Shown here one piece after another: positions 9,401-17,450 of a DNA stretch of 64,000 nucleotides. The notes under the pieces were generated by a model. That model had not been told where the DNA came from, searched no databases, and saw nothing but the letters and a program-made list of their open reading frames with translations. Origin of the DNA: Burkholderiales bacterium (GTDB lineage: Bacteria > Pseudomonadota > Gammaproteobacteria > Burkholderiales > SG8-41); contig JAUXMZ010000048.1 of assembly GCA_030683105.1 (NCBI GenBank), positions 32,296-96,295 on the forward strand. Direction: 5' to 3'. The translations under genes were made by a program, and so were the position numbers. Position 1 is the first letter of the stretch. Each line of letters starts with the position of its first letter.

Positions 9401-9904
9401 GGCCTCATCGCGCAGGTTGGCAAGCTGAATGCGATGCGAGCGTGGGTCGGGAAACGGTGTGTAGGTTGCGCCGGAGCGTGTGAACTCGGCGTACAGCTCG
9501 ATCACGTTGCCGACATCGACCACCAGCAGGAACGGCGGGCGGCCTTCCGTGGCTGGCAGCGCGCGGGCATATTGCTCGGCCTGACCACGGGCGCGCAGTA
9601 ACGCGTCATCAAAACCCTTGCCCTCGGCCTGCTTGACCTTCTTTGCTTCGAGCACGAACGTTGCGCGGCGGTAGCAGTCGATGAAACCGGGCGATTCGGT
9701 ACCGTCACCGTGCCGGAAAGTAATGCGGCGCTCGAACACGTAAGCGTTGTCTCGCGTGTCCTCGCGTGCCGGGTCGGGCGTGGGCAATTCGAGCAGTGTG
9801 CACAGTTCATGCACGAACAGTTGATAGTTGGCGCGTTCCGAACCGCTGGCGGATTGCCAGCGTTCTATGAACTGATCGACATCGCCATTCGAGGGTTTAG
9901 CCAT
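6419..9904 (-). CDS. Single-chain restriction-modification enzyme, MmeI/type IIG-like
   Basis: 1161 residues, read leftwards from ATG at 9904. The N-terminal domain has a PD-(D/E)xK-type nuclease signature: D76 followed by E86-A-K88 in VLEAKKVK. A helical connector (about 190-330) leads to an amino-methyltransferase: motif [10 protein letters not shown] at 398-406 binds S-adenosylmethionine, and motif IV NPPF at 562-565 indicates N6-adenine or N4-cytosine methylation. The region about 620-900 ([23 protein letters not shown]) fits a target-recognition domain, and a helical end follows. This order matches MmeI-like enzymes that cut and methylate with one polypeptide. No separate specificity subunit is nearby. 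It ends tail to tail against the HEPN/DUF4238 run, completing the island. Recognition site unknown. Confidence 0.85.
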   Translation of the reverse strand: MAKPSNGDVDQFIERWQSASGSERANYQLFVHELCTLLELPTPDPAREDTRDNAYVFERRITFRHGDGTESPGFIDCYRRATFVLEAKKVKQAEGKGFDDALLRARGQAEQYARALPATEGRPPFLLVVDVGNVIELYAEFTRSGATYTPFPDPRSHRIQLANLRDEATRQRLRAVWLDPLSLDPTRQSAKVTREVAERLAKVARVLEAAGHAPEVVAGFLSRCLFSMFAEDVGLLPKRAFVDLLESLKDNPAQFIPLVGEVWRAMDRGEFSAAVRADLLKFNGKLFKNPQVLPLTRDQIELLLAAARANWREVEPAIFGTLLERALDPTERHALGAHYTPRAYVERLVLPTIVEPLREDWKNVQAAALVLAGEAKLKEAQQQVREFLKHLCEVRVLDPACGSGNFLYVTLEHLKRLEGEILNQLDELGDTQGRLDLQGVSVDPHQLLGIELNPRAAEIAEMVLWIGYLQWHFRTRGQIMPPQPVLKDFHNIECRDAVLAYDRMEYVTDDRGVPVMRWDGKTLKKHPVTGEDVPDETVRMPVEKYVNPRKAEWPQADFVIGNPPFIGAASMRAALGDGYTESLRKTWPEVPESADFVMYWWNHAADHTRAGELRRFGLITTNSLRQTFNRRVIERHMAAKPPLSLAFAIPDHPWVDSTDGAAVRIAMTVGSPQTGIGTLLTAAAETPGGDGAIDVTLVAKLGVIHADLTTGANVAGAAQLEGNRDLSNRGVQLFGAGFIVTREEATALGLGNVAGIEQHVRPYRNGRDLTDRPRDVMVIDLFGLNAEQVRERFPAVFQRVLERVKPERDQNNREVRRRNWWLFGETNPKLRKQLAGLSRYIATVETSKHRTFQFLDASILPDNKLVAIALSDAHDLGVLSSPPHVAWALAAGSWLGVGNDPVYVKTKCFETFPFPDAKSELKVRIRDLAEQLDAHRKRQQAQHADLTLTGMYNVLEKLKTGEPLNAKEKVIHEHGLVAVLKTLHDELDCAVLDAYGWSDLAPLLEVVNGNAVAGASGTLATRDDCKRALDDALLERLVALNAERAAEEQRGLIRWLRPEFQIPASGQPQTRPAEQLEIDSGEEVAVAAKPGVRRPWPATLPEQVKAVAEVLTAARAPLADDAIAARFTGRGAWKKRLPQIIDTLVAVGRVRRRKDGLAVIA

Positions 9905-10194
9905 TATCTATCCGGGTTCGAGCGCGCTGGTGGATCGCCTAAATCGAACTCAGCTCCATTTTTTTCAAAATACAGCGTCATTTTGCCGGAAAACGCCTAT
10001 CCATGCGCTTTGCCGACAAATTACCACTTGCGTGCAGGCGCGCGAATAAAGGGGACACACGAATGGCACTACCTTAACACGCGTTGTCGCTGTGCAATGA
10101 TCGCTGCGCGTGCCGCTGCTCTGGGCACGCTGAGCAGCCAATATTGCTTCGGCCTTCGCTCGATGGATCGAGGCTCGATCTGACTTTCTCCGTG

Positions 10195-10290
10195 TACCCG
10201 TCAAGCGGGTATTGTAAAGAATCCTCCGTGTGCTCAGTGCGAACCGCTGTTAACGGAATATTGAAAAGAATGCTCAGTGCGAATCCTGAT
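10195..10290. repeat. Hairpin TACCCG-TCAAG-CGGGTA plus partial cacggag-type element
   Basis: The 445-base gap 9905-10349 has no gene. Bases 10195-10211 form a perfect 6-base-pair hairpin that recurs at 41544-41560 (opposite orientation) and, with base changes, at 30361-30390. It is followed by ctccgtgtgctcagtgcgaaccg, ttaacggaatattgaaaagaa and a second cagtgcgaatcctga, which match the right end of the element at 30637-30705. Only the right end is present here. Confidence 0.75.
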
Positions 10291-10302
10291 CACACCAAAC
10301 AA

Positions 10303-10330
10303 AAACGGCCGTGGAAATCCACGGCCGTTT
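10303..10330 (-). terminator. Intrinsic terminator of the Yip1 gene
   Basis: A perfect 12-base-pair stem aaacggccgtgg / ccacggccgttt with loop aaat. Read on the minus strand it is followed by a T-rich run (complement of 10291-10302). It lies 20 bases after the stop codon of the Yip1-family gene. Confidence 0.85.
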
Positions 10331-10349
10331 GGTTTCGCGCGCCTGAAAT

Positions 10350-10934
10350 CTACCGCATGAGAGGCATGGTCATGGTTGTGGTGGGCATAAACACGGCGCT
10401 GACCGCGCCGGCGACCGCCCAAATGATAATGCCCGCGACGATCACCACGACGGTGTAGAGCGCCGCCTTGTCCGCCGGCACCTTCATGAGAACGGGCAGG
10501 CCGAGGTAGAGCAGATAGAAGCTGTACAGTCCGAGGAGACTCAGGATGCCGAGCATCGGCAGGATATGGAAAATGCCGGCAAGCCACGCTGCCGTCATGG
10601 AGTAGGCCGCCACCTTCAGCGCCTGGGCCTGATTTTTCTCGCCGCCAAAATTAGGCGCAAGAAAGTCAATCACCAGGGCCAGGACAAATACTCCAGCCAG
10701 CGCCAGCACGAACTGCGTCACCATGATCGACAGGCCGGTCATCATGCTCAACCGTCCGATGAAGGGCAGTCCGACGAGGCTCAGGCCGACGAATGAGGCT
10801 ACTGCCGGAATGGCCGCCAGCGGAATGATGTAATTCGTATACAGTTCCGCCGTCGAGGTGGTTTCACCGGCGATGACGGGCCACTCTTCCTTGGGTTTCA
10901 GCAGGATGTTTTTAATGCGATCAACGATATTCAT
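10350..10934 (-). CDS. Yip1-family integral membrane protein
   Basis: 194 residues from ATG at 10934. The N-terminus MNIVDRIKNILLKPKEEWPVI is the hallmark of bacterial Yip1-domain proteins: an amphipathic helix and a Lys-Pro-x-x-x-Trp motif ahead of the first membrane segment. About five membrane segments follow (near 30-60, 70-95, 110-135, 135-150 and 160-185). Bacterial members sit in the inner membrane and their function is not established. The gene is monocistronic, with a strong terminator after it. Confidence 0.85.
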   Translation of the reverse strand: MNIVDRIKNILLKPKEEWPVIAGETTSTAELYTNYIIPLAAIPAVASFVGLSLVGLPFIGRLSMMTGLSIMVTQFVLALAGVFVLALVIDFLAPNFGGEKNQAQALKVAAYSMTAAWLAGIFHILPMLGILSLLGLYSFYLLYLGLPVLMKVPADKAALYTVVVIVAGIIIWAVAGAVSAVFMPTTTMTMPLMR

Positions 10935-11066
10935 GATCTGGCCTCCCCGGTTGGCAGCGAATGTGCCGGATACAGTCTATACCCTTTTATTTTGCGGGCA
11001 TAAGTCCGCGGGGGGAGTTGTTCTAAGGTAAAGACCTTATAAGACACAAACCCAATCGGACGCTGA

Positions 11067-11103
11067 CGCCGGGCTTAAGCGATCATCGTGCCCAAGCCCG
11101 GCG
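11067..11103. other. Strong hairpin downstream of the secreted-protein gene
   Basis: CGCCGGGCTT and AAGCCCGGCG form a perfect 10-base-pair stem around a 17-base loop, 8 bases past the stop codon of the gene at 11111-11794. No T-run follows on either strand, so it may stabilise the 3' end or act only weakly as a terminator. Confidence 0.5.
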
Positions 11104-11110
11104 CATTACG

Positions 11111-11794
11111 TTAACGGCTAAAAGGCCAATGCGTTTGCCCGCGCCCGCGATCCTCGTGGTCGCCGTCGCTGATCCGTATCAGGGTGCGGGAGCGGTGGCA
11201 GTAACGAAAATTGGTAGGAATCCCGCCGTTCAGGGCTGCGGCCTCGGAGGCATATTCGGTTTCGAGCACCGAACCCGGCGTAGCGACCACAATCGTCTTG
11301 AAATCCTGGGAGACATGGCCCTTGATATTGATGCCCGTCCAGGCACCCGTCTGGCCAATATTGGGCCCTTCGACCTGGGTATGCGTGAGCGGCTCATTTA
11401 CGATGTGGATGGACCGGTCGGACGCAACCGTATAGGTGAACTTGGCACTGAAGTTATTCGTAAATGCTGGGCCAAAGTTGGTGTTTCCAGTGGTATTGTT
11501 CGCGGGGAAGGCGTTGTGACCGATCTCCACCGCGCGGCCTTTGACCGTCCCGGTGCCGTCGCCATTGAACTTCCGGACGCCGTGCACGCTGAAGGATCGA
11601 ATCAGACCCGGTTTGCTGGGAGCGGGATTCGCCCGGAAGTTGACGAATCCGTTCTCCGAATGGAGACACGAACCATCGCCCGAGAACGCGTAGTCGCCGC
11701 GCAGGGCCCTGGTTAGATCGTTCGGTGCCGCCCCGGCGACAGCCGGCAGCGAGAGCGCGAGACTCAATGCGGTAATGGAAACCAGTCGATTCAT
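11111..11794 (-). CDS. Secreted protein of unknown function
   Basis: 227 residues from ATG at 11794, with a good ribosome site AAGGAG at 11802-11807. Residues 1-22 (MNRLVSITALSLALSLPAVAGA) are a Sec signal peptide with an Ala-x-Ala type cleavage site. The mature protein starts APNDLTRALRGDYAFSGDG and is rich in Gly, Asn, Thr and short strands, including FNGDGTGTVKGRAVEIGHNA. This suggests a beta-rich periplasmic or extracellular protein. One Cys near the start (SCLHSE) and one near the end (YCHRS) could form a disulfide. The C-terminus is Arg/His-rich. No family recognised. Confidence 0.75.
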   Translation of the reverse strand: MNRLVSITALSLALSLPAVAGAAPNDLTRALRGDYAFSGDGSCLHSENGFVNFRANPAPSKPGLIRSFSVHGVRKFNGDGTGTVKGRAVEIGHNAFPANNTTGNTNFGPAFTNNFSAKFTYTVASDRSIHIVNEPLTHTQVEGPNIGQTGAWTGINIKGHVSQDFKTIVVATPGSVLETEYASEAAALNGGIPTNFRYCHRSRTLIRISDGDHEDRGRGQTHWPFSR

Positions 11795-11843
11795 GGGTGA
11801 TGCTCCTTGTGAGTTATAGGATCGTTGGTAATTTCAGGGATGG

Positions 11844-12095
11844 TTAGTTCGAAAAGCTAATGTCGCACGGACTGCCGTCTAAGGTGATTTTGCCCACTAC
11901 CTTTTTGACGTCCCCTACCCCTCCAAATGGCGGTGTGCCACCGCCAGAGGCAAGGATAAGGGTTTTTACTTTGTAGTTCCAGCCCGCTTTTCTGACAATC
12001 AAAACCTCAGGGATAGCCTCCGGTTTAAGCTGTCAGGATGAGCGAAAATCGGTTTGTCGATTCCGATTGCTTTAGAGCCCGTAATAAAATCTAAA
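11844..12095 (-). pseudogene. Frameshifted gene remnant
   Basis: On the minus strand, 12032 to the stop at 11844 reads about 62 residues without a start codon (QLKPEAIPEVLIVRKAGWNY...GDVKKVVGKITLDGSPCDISF). Immediately upstream another frame reads ITGSKAIGIDKPIFAHPDS, so one frameshift near 12030 would join them. The upstream part runs into the repeat at about 12085, so the original 5' end is gone. I do not recognise the family. Confidence 0.4.
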
Positions 12096-12285
12096 AAATT
12101 AGTCGCCGATGAACGCCGATAGACGCCGATCGAACCAACCGCGATAGCTCAAGTTGCTTGGTACGCAATAAAAATCCATTAACAACAACAAACTACGCAA
12201 CATCTTTGTGTTTCGTGGTCTGGTATTTTTATTTTCATCGGCGTCTATCGGCGTTCATCGGCGGTTACTTCGGTCTTGGTCTTTT
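12085..12285. repeat. Palindromic element, gccgatgaac type, copy 1
   Basis: Left end aaaatctaaaa, then the arm gccgatgaac-gccgatagac-gccgat (12104-12130). About 105 AT-rich bases follow, then the inverted arm atcggcgtctatcggcgttc (12238-12257), atcggcggtta and the outer end tcttggtctttttg. It is followed by a lone right arm of the other family (tctctgtgatctctgtggcta, 12295-12315). With the remnant at 11844-12095, this accounts for the 540-base gap. Confidence 0.8.
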
Positions 12286-12334
12286 TGCTCTTAATCTCTG
12301 TGATCTCTGTGGCTAAAAGTCTTTCGGGTTTGTT

Positions 12335-13312
12335 TCAACCGCCCGACGCCGCCTTGATCCCCGCAGCCTTCACCAGCTTGCCGAACTTCTCAATTTCCGA
12401 TTGCAGGTAGGCGTGGAACTGCTCGGGCGTGCCGCCGATGATCTGCGCACCGACGTCGGCATGTTTCTTCTGGATGTCCGGCATGGTCAGGATGCCGGCG
12501 AATTCCTTGTGCAGGCGCGCGATGATAGGCTGCGGTGTTCCCGCCGGCGCGGCGACTGCCGACCATGAGGAGTTTTCGTAACCGGGCACGCCTGCTTCGG
12601 CGACGGTAGGCAGGTCGGGCAGGGCGGATGAACGGGTGGCGCCGGTCGTCGCCAACGCCCGCACCCGGCCGCTTTTCACAAACGGCACGGTCGAGATCGC
12701 GTTGTTGATCAGCACCTGGATCTGGCCGCTGATGAGATCGGTGAGCGAGGGCGCCGAGCTCTTGTACGGGACGTGCGTCATTTTGGTCTTGGTCATCAGC
12801 GTGAACAACTCGCCGGAAACATGGCCGAAGCCGCCGACGCCCGAAGAGCCGTAGTTGAGTTCGCCGGGCCGGGCCTTAGCCAGCGCGATCAGTTCCTTCA
12901 CGGTTTTCACCGGCACCGAAGGATGCACCACCAGCACGCCGGGCGAGGAGGAAATCTGGATGATGGGCGCGAAATCCTTCAGCACGTCGAACGACAGCTT
13001 GTAGAGATGCGGATTCACCGCCCAGGTGCCGACGGTGGCGATCACGATGGTATAGCCGTCGGCCGGCGCCCGCGCGACTGCTTCCATGCCGATGTTGCCG
13101 CCGGCGCCGCCGCGGTTGTCGATGATCACTTGCTGGCCGAGACGCTGGGTGAGTTTATCGCCGAGCATGCGTCCCTGGATGTCGGTGGGACCGCCGGGCA
13201 CGAACGGCACGACGAAGCGGACCGGTTTGGTTGGGTATTCCTGAGCAAATGCGGGAACAGCAAAGCCGGCCGCGACGACACAGACAAGGATGCGAAATGT
13301 TGCAGATATCAT
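12335..13312 (-). CDS. Bug-family tripartite tricarboxylate (TTT) periplasmic receptor
   Basis: 325 residues. The signal peptide is residues 1-23 (ends AVPAFAQ), and the mature protein begins EYPTKPVRFVVPFVPGGPTD, the canonical Bug/TctC opening. Other family blocks are VIDNRGGAGGNIGMEAVAR, VPYKSSAPSLTDLISGQIQV and VAEAGVPGYE. Bug proteins bind carboxylates, amino acids or aromatic acids in the periplasm, usually for TctA/TctB permeases. No tctA or tctB is present in this window, which is usual for the many orphan receptors of Burkholderiales. The racemase-like gene upstream on the same strand may be related by substrate. Ligand unknown. Confidence 0.92.
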   Translation of the reverse strand: MISATFRILVCVVAAGFAVPAFAQEYPTKPVRFVVPFVPGGPTDIQGRMLGDKLTQRLGQQVIIDNRGGAGGNIGMEAVARAPADGYTIVIATVGTWAVNPHLYKLSFDVLKDFAPIIQISSSPGVLVVHPSVPVKTVKELIALAKARPGELNYGSSGVGGFGHVSGELFTLMTKTKMTHVPYKSSAPSLTDLISGQIQVLINNAISTVPFVKSGRVRALATTGATRSSALPDLPTVAEAGVPGYENSSWSAVAAPAGTPQPIIARLHKEFAGILTMPDIQKKHADVGAQIIGGTPEQFHAYLQSEIEKFGKLVKAAGIKAASGG

Positions 13313-13367
13313 GGTTTTCCTCCTGGGACGACTGTTGGAATATCGAGCTTATTTAGAGTCCTGACAA

Positions 13368-13523
13368 AATCTAAAATCGTAAGCCACAGAGAGCGCAGAG
13401 AACACAGAGGAAAACAAACAACGAAACATGATTTGTATCTGATTATTAAATAATATTTATGGTTTCTCTCTGTGAACTCTGTGTCCTCTGTGGCTAATGT
13501 TCTTCGGGTTTTAGCCTTTTTGA
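13368..13523. repeat. Palindromic element, cacagagga type, copy 1
   Basis: Left end gacaaaatctaaa, then the arm gccacagagagcgcagagaa (13384-13403), cacagaggaaaac. An AT-rich loop follows (acgaaacatgatttgtatctgat...), then the inverted arm ctctctgtgaactctgtgtc (13467-13486), ctctgtggctaa and outer end ttagcctttttga. Loop sequence is shared with the element at 20149-20284. It lies between the Bug gene and the racemase-like gene. Confidence 0.8.
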
Positions 13524-13576
13524 TATGCGCTAGTATGCATCAGTGGCAAGCGGTGCGCTTGCGGACCGCATCTTTA

Positions 13577-14236
13577 TCAACCCGACAGCAGTCGCTTGAG
13601 CCGGATCACCGCAGAGGTGGGGCTGGTGAGCACCTTGCGCCCGACCCGCGATTCGATGACGACCGCCGCGCTGGCCATCGAGAACTGCGCGAGGATCAGC
13701 GCATCGCAATCGCCGATTTCCTCGGCCGCGGCGGCGATCAGGCGGTTATGTTCGTACACTTTGCCCGCGTGCAGGGCGACCAGTGCGTCCGGCACTGCGC
13801 GCGAACGGACTGAAATGACCATGTTTTTTTCTTTGGCCAGTTTTCTGATTTCAGCCTCGAGAGACGGGATGCTGGGCTCGAAGGTCGCGATGAGCCCGAT
13901 GCGAGTGCCCGCGGCCAGCGCTTCTTCTAGCATCGCTTCGTTGGGCTTGAGCACCGGGATCGGCAGCGCCGCTCTGGCGGCTTCGATCGCGGGACCAAAC
14001 GCCGAGCAGGTGAACAGGATGGCGTCCGCGCCGTTATCGCAGGCGTAGCGCGACAGCGTCAAAAAACGCGTTACCATTTTCTCGGTGAGCTTGCCATCGG
14101 CTGCCAGATCGGCGGGTAGCGAATCCTCGAGCAGGTTGGTGGTGCGCGCCTCGGGCCAAAGATTCCTGAACGCATCCACGATGGGTTCGATGGCGACGGG
14201 GGTGGCATGGATCAGCGCGATGCGGGGTGAGGGCAT
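13577..14236 (-). CDS. Asp/Glu/hydantoin racemase-superfamily protein
   Basis: The chosen start ATG at 14236 gives 219 residues beginning MPSPRIALIHATPVAIEPIV; the longer open frame upstream (to 14332) has no family-like sequence. The superfamily uses two Cys for proton transfer. The first is present (C77 in LFTCSAFGPAIEAAR), but at the second position the sequence is LILAQFSMASA (Gln194 near the expected site), so a two-base racemisation is unlikely. Such one-Cys members act as decarboxylases, isomerases or have unknown roles. Two domains, about 1-105 and 106-219. It neighbours two Bug receptor genes, which suggests the handling of an imported acid. Confidence 0.75.
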   Translation of the reverse strand: MPSPRIALIHATPVAIEPIVDAFRNLWPEARTTNLLEDSLPADLAADGKLTEKMVTRFLTLSRYACDNGADAILFTCSAFGPAIEAARAALPIPVLKPNEAMLEEALAAGTRIGLIATFEPSIPSLEAEIRKLAKEKNMVISVRSRAVPDALVALHAGKVYEHNRLIAAAAEEIGDCDALILAQFSMASAAVVIESRVGRKVLTSPTSAVIRLKRLLSG

Positions 14237-14414
14237 GGTTTTAAAAGGCGATGTAGATGCAAATAATTTACCGCGATCCCGGGTGACGGACACGAGGATG
14301 GCGAGTGTAGCATCAGCGGGACTGTGATGCACTCCGGCGATCGCGCCCGGCCGCCCCGAGATGCCGTGACTGCCACCTCAACACAGTCATGTCATATGCA
14401 TGCGACGCTTTGTG

Positions 14415-14443
14415 TTGACAAGACTGTCCGAGCGTGCAAAATT
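14415..14443 (+). promoter_or_regulatory. Candidate sigma-70 promoter for the Bug gene at 14680
   Basis: A perfect TTGACA (14415-14420), a 16-17 base spacer and caaaat/aaaatt (14437-14443). It faces the receptor gene, leaving a leader of about 230 bases. The 443-base gap 14237-14679 otherwise shows no gene. The stretch actgtccgagcg (14423-14434) recurs with one change (actgtctgagcg) upstream of the CoA-transferase gene near 25726-25737. Confidence 0.45.
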
Positions 14444-14679
14444 CGAAGTGTCGCACGGTGCCGTCATCCTGCCTGCGGTGTCTTCTGCCGGTCAACACCA
14501 ATCATCGAATTGCGCATCAGCGGATCATAACCGGTGCCGTGATAGGCCCTCGACCCGGCACGCAGGGCAGTTTGCAGGAGCCATCAACGGCGAAACGGCG
14601 CATCATGCCCCAGCCTGATCCAGGGTTTACGGCTAGAGCGCATACTGAACACGATCTGGTCAATACGGAGAGCAAAGCC

Positions 14680-15657
14680 ATGAAAAAGCCCCAGTCCCTG
14701 CACTACGTGATCGCGGCAGCCTGCGCGCTCGTCACAACGTTTGCCGCCACCGCGGCCGAGCAGTATCCGTCGCGTCCGGCCCGTTTGATCGTGCCCTTCG
14801 CACCCGGCGGCCCGACCGATACCATCGCGCGCGTGGTCGCGCAGCAATTGACGGAACGGCTGGGGCAGCAGATCGTCGTCGATAACCGCGCCGGCGCGGG
14901 CGGCAATATCGGCATGGGCCTGGCGGCGCGCGCAACGGGTGACGGCTACACGCTGCTGCTGGTCAGTTCGAGTTTCGTCGTCAATCCCTCGCTCTACAAA
15001 GACCTGCCCTACGATCCGTACAAGGATCTGATGCCGATTTCCAACCTGGCGGCGTCGCCGAACGTGTTTACGGTGCACCCGAGTTCGACGGTGAAGTCGA
15101 TCTCCGAACTGGTTGCTTATGCGAAAGCCAATCCGGGCAAGGCGAACGTCGCCACGCCGGGCATCGGCACCACGCCCGATCTTTCAGCGCGTCTGCTTGG
15201 ACTCACTGCAAAGGTCGACATGATCGCCGTACCGTATGGCGGGGCCGGGCCCGCGGTCGCGGCCACGGTAGGCAACCAGGTCCCCATCGGCTGCACCGCG
15301 CTGCCGCCGACCACGCCGCATATCCAGGCCGGGCGACTGCGCGCGCTGGCGGTGACGAGTGCCAAGCGGTCGCAGGCGCTGCCCGACGTGCCCACCATGG
15401 CCGAAGCCGGCTTTAAAAACCAGGAAGCCGAAACGCTGCAGGGCATGCTGGTCCCGGCGGGAACGCCCAAGGCGATCGTCGACCGGCTGAGCAAGGAACT
15501 GGTGTCGATCATGCGCGTGCCGGCGGTTCAGACCAAGGTGACCGATCTCGGCTTTTACATCATTGCCAGTTCGCCGGCGGAATTCCGCGCCCAGATCAAG
15601 GCTGAAATCGCGAAGTGGGGCGAGGTCATCAAGAGCGCCGGCGTCAAAGTGAACTGA
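14680..15657 (+). CDS. Bug-family TTT periplasmic receptor
   Basis: Start ATG at 14680 gives 325 residues, with GGAG about 10 bases upstream; an in-frame extension to 14434 lacks family sequence. The signal peptide (MKKPQSLHYVIAAACALVTTF...TAAE) is followed by QYPSRPARLIVPFAPGGPTD. VVDNRAGAGGNIGMGLAAR, VPYGGAGPAVAATVGNQV and MAEAGFKNQEAETL mark the two lobes of the binding protein. The ligand is probably a carboxylate or related anion, not determinable here. It ends directly at a strong terminator, so it forms a monocistronic unit. Confidence 0.92.
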   Translation: MKKPQSLHYVIAAACALVTTFAATAAEQYPSRPARLIVPFAPGGPTDTIARVVAQQLTERLGQQIVVDNRAGAGGNIGMGLAARATGDGYTLLLVSSSFVVNPSLYKDLPYDPYKDLMPISNLAASPNVFTVHPSSTVKSISELVAYAKANPGKANVATPGIGTTPDLSARLLGLTAKVDMIAVPYGGAGPAVAATVGNQVPIGCTALPPTTPHIQAGRLRALAVTSAKRSQALPDVPTMAEAGFKNQEAETLQGMLVPAGTPKAIVDRLSKELVSIMRVPAVQTKVTDLGFYIIASSPAEFRAQIKAEIAKWGEVIKSAGVKVN

Positions 15658-15659
15658 GC

Positions 15660-15692
15660 AATAAGCCGTGGTCAGGCCACGGCTTATTTATT
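15660..15692 (+). terminator. Intrinsic terminator of the Bug gene
   Basis: The 12-base-pair perfect stem aataagccgtgg / ccacggcttatt has loop tcagg and is followed by tatttg. It begins three bases after the stop codon region of the receptor gene. Confidence 0.85.
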
Positions 15693-15748
15693 TGAACATG
15701 AAGTGACGCAGCGGCTGCAAAGAGTGTTGCAAAAAGAGGGGGACTGAC

Positions 15749-15958
15749 ATGCTTGTTCTGATCAGGTGGGTAGTGGCGGTGGCGGCCGTGGCTGTTGCCG
15801 GCATTGCGGCAGCCCAAAGCTGTGCTCGCCGGGGGCCAAGGGCGACCGGCACCGAGGAGTCGCAGCCGATCCTGCCGGATGAACTGGCGCAGTGGATGCA
15901 CAAGGAAACCGTATTCTGGGCGGATATCGTGCGCGAGACCGGTATCCTCGCGGAATAA
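15749..15958 (+). pseudogene. Internally deleted Bug receptor remnant (signal peptide plus C-terminus)
   Basis: A 69-residue open frame with ribosome site agaggggg upstream of ATG. Residues 1-22 form a signal peptide (MLVLIRWVVAVAAVAVAGIA ending AAQ), and residues 40-69 (ILPDELAQWMHKETVFWADI, then VRETGILAE) match the usual last 30 residues of Bug receptors (x-E-x-x-x-W-x-x-V/I-x-x-x-G-I). The ~250-residue ligand-binding body is missing. The simplest reading is a receptor gene that lost its middle in frame. It could still produce a tiny exported peptide. Confidence 0.55.
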
Positions 15959-15973
15959 AAACAGACCTATTGA

Positions 15974-16135
15974 AACCGCCGATGAACGCCGATAAACGCC
16001 GATAAGATCAAGAGCGAAACGCCATAGACAGGATTAACAATATTCACATGATTTATTTGATGTTTTTGATTCCATCCTGATCATCCTGTAAATCCTGTTT
16101 GTTTCATTTTTATCGGCGGTTAATTTTCTGTTTTT
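15974..16135. repeat. Palindromic element, gccgatgaac type, copy 2
   Basis: The arm gccgatgaac-gccgataaac-gccgat (15978-16003) is followed by an inner pair built on caggatt...: gacaggattaacaatattca and tcctgatcatcctgtaaatcc. The closing arm is atcggcggttaa (16112-16123). It ends about 20 bases before the start of the enolase-superfamily gene, so that gene's promoter must lie in or across the element. Confidence 0.75.
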
Positions 16136-16152
16136 TTTCGGGGATTTAAATA

Positions 16153-17322
16153 TTGCGCATCGTTGATATCCGAGAAACCGCGGTCCCGCTGAAGTCGACG
16201 CTGCGCAACGCGGTGTTCGATTTCAGCGAGATGACGACTTCGGTGGTCGCGGTGATCACCGATGTGGTCCGTGATGGCAAACCGGTCGCGGGCTTTGCCT
16301 TCAATTCCACCGGCCGCTATGCGTGCGGCGCGCAGATGCGCGACCGTTTCATCCCACGCATCATGAAAGCGCCGCCTGATTCATTGCTGAATAAAGCGGG
16401 CGACAATTTCGACCCTGAAAAAATTCTCGCCTGCATGATGCAGCGCGAGAAGCCCGGCGGGCATACCGAGCGCTCGGTGGCCATCGGCACCATCGAGGTC
16501 GCGGTGTGGGATGCGGTCGCCAAGATCGCGGGCAAGCCGCTGCACCGTGTTCTCGCCGAGACATACAACGGCGGTAAAGTAATAGACAAAGTGCCGTGTT
16601 ACGTCGGCGGCGGCTGGTACCAGCCGGGCAAGGGCATACGGGAACTGCAGGACGAAATCAAAAGCCGGCTGGACCAGGGCTACACCACGATGAAAATCAA
16701 GGTGGGCGGTGCAACCATCCCCGATGACGTCGAACGCGTCGAAGCGGCGCTGAAAATCGTCGCGTCGAGCGCCAACCTTGCAGTTGACGCAAACGCCGGA
16801 TTCGATCGTGAGCGTGCGCTGGCTTATGCCAAAGCGCTCGCACCGTACAAACTGCGCTGGTTCGAGGAACCGACCGATCCGCTGGACTACGCGCTGCTCA
16901 CGGAAGTCGCGGCAATCTATGATGCGCCCATCGGCACCGGCGAGAACCTGTTCTCGACCCAGGACGTGCACAACCTGATCCGTTTCGGGGGCTTGCGCGC
17001 CGACCGCGACATCATCCAGACCGACGTGCCGCAGTCCTACGGCATCGCCCAGTTCGCGCGCACGCTCGAAATGCTCAAACAAAACGGCTGGGACCGCAGA
17101 TCCGTGTTCCCCCACGGGGGCAACCAGATGACGCTCGCCATCGTCGGCGGCTTCGGGCTCGGCGGCTGCGAAGCCTATCCCGGGGTGTTCGGCGTGTTCG
17201 CCGGCTTTGCCGACGATGCGCAAGTGGAAAACGGCTATCTGACGCTGCCGCAGCGGCCGGGAATCGGGTTCGAAGCGCAGAACCACCTTTATGCGGTGAT
17301 GCACGAGCTCGTTGCGGTTTAG
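16153..17322 (+). CDS. Mandelate racemase / muconate lactonizing enzyme family protein (enolase superfamily)
   Basis: 389 residues from TTG at 16153 (RIVDIRETAVPLKS is the usual first strand; no ATG fits better, and GGGGA lies about 10 bases upstream). The capping domain is about 1-130. The barrel carries TTMKIKVGG (K-x-K general base), AVDANAGFD (first metal-ligand Asp), WFEEPTDPLDY (Glu), GTGENLFS (Glu) and DIIQTDVPQSYG. Family members abstract a proton alpha to a carboxylate with Mg2+: racemases, cycloisomerases and sugar-acid dehydratases. The late motif FPHGGNQMTLAIVGGFGLGG resembles acid-sugar or tartrate-type dehydratases, but the substrate is open. The nearby Bug receptors fit uptake of an organic acid substrate. 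Confidence 0.85.
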   Translation: MRIVDIRETAVPLKSTLRNAVFDFSEMTTSVVAVITDVVRDGKPVAGFAFNSTGRYACGAQMRDRFIPRIMKAPPDSLLNKAGDNFDPEKILACMMQREKPGGHTERSVAIGTIEVAVWDAVAKIAGKPLHRVLAETYNGGKVIDKVPCYVGGGWYQPGKGIRELQDEIKSRLDQGYTTMKIKVGGATIPDDVERVEAALKIVASSANLAVDANAGFDRERALAYAKALAPYKLRWFEEPTDPLDYALLTEVAAIYDAPIGTGENLFSTQDVHNLIRFGGLRADRDIIQTDVPQSYGIAQFARTLEMLKQNGWDRRSVFPHGGNQMTLAIVGGFGLGGCEAYPGVFGVFAGFADDAQVENGYLTLPQRPGIGFEAQNHLYAVMHELVAV

Positions 17323-17360
17323 CAGGAGCCGGACGCGACACAAAATAAATGAAAACAATA

Positions 17361-17447
17361 AGTTACAATAGTTCACGCCAAGTGCTCTGCGAAGCTGAAT
17401 TTACGAGGCAGCACAGCCTTGGCTGGTAGTAACTTATAGGTTACAAT
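17361..17447 (+). promoter_or_regulatory. Promoter/operator region of the toxin-antitoxin pair
   Basis: Two direct copies of gttacaat (17361-17368 and 17440-17447). The second forms a promoter-like match: TTGGCT (17419-17424), 17 bases, TACAAT (17442-17447). This would start transcription at or just inside the ATG at 17451, so either the message is leaderless or the upstream copy is the true -10. Repeated sites fit autoregulation by the antitoxin. Confidence 0.4.
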
Positions 17448-17450
17448 GCA

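Noticed and set aside
6414..9904. Several long plus-strand frames opposite the methyltransferase gene
   Set aside because: Shadow frames of a GC-rich gene; compositions are Arg/Ser/Ala-rich without motifs.
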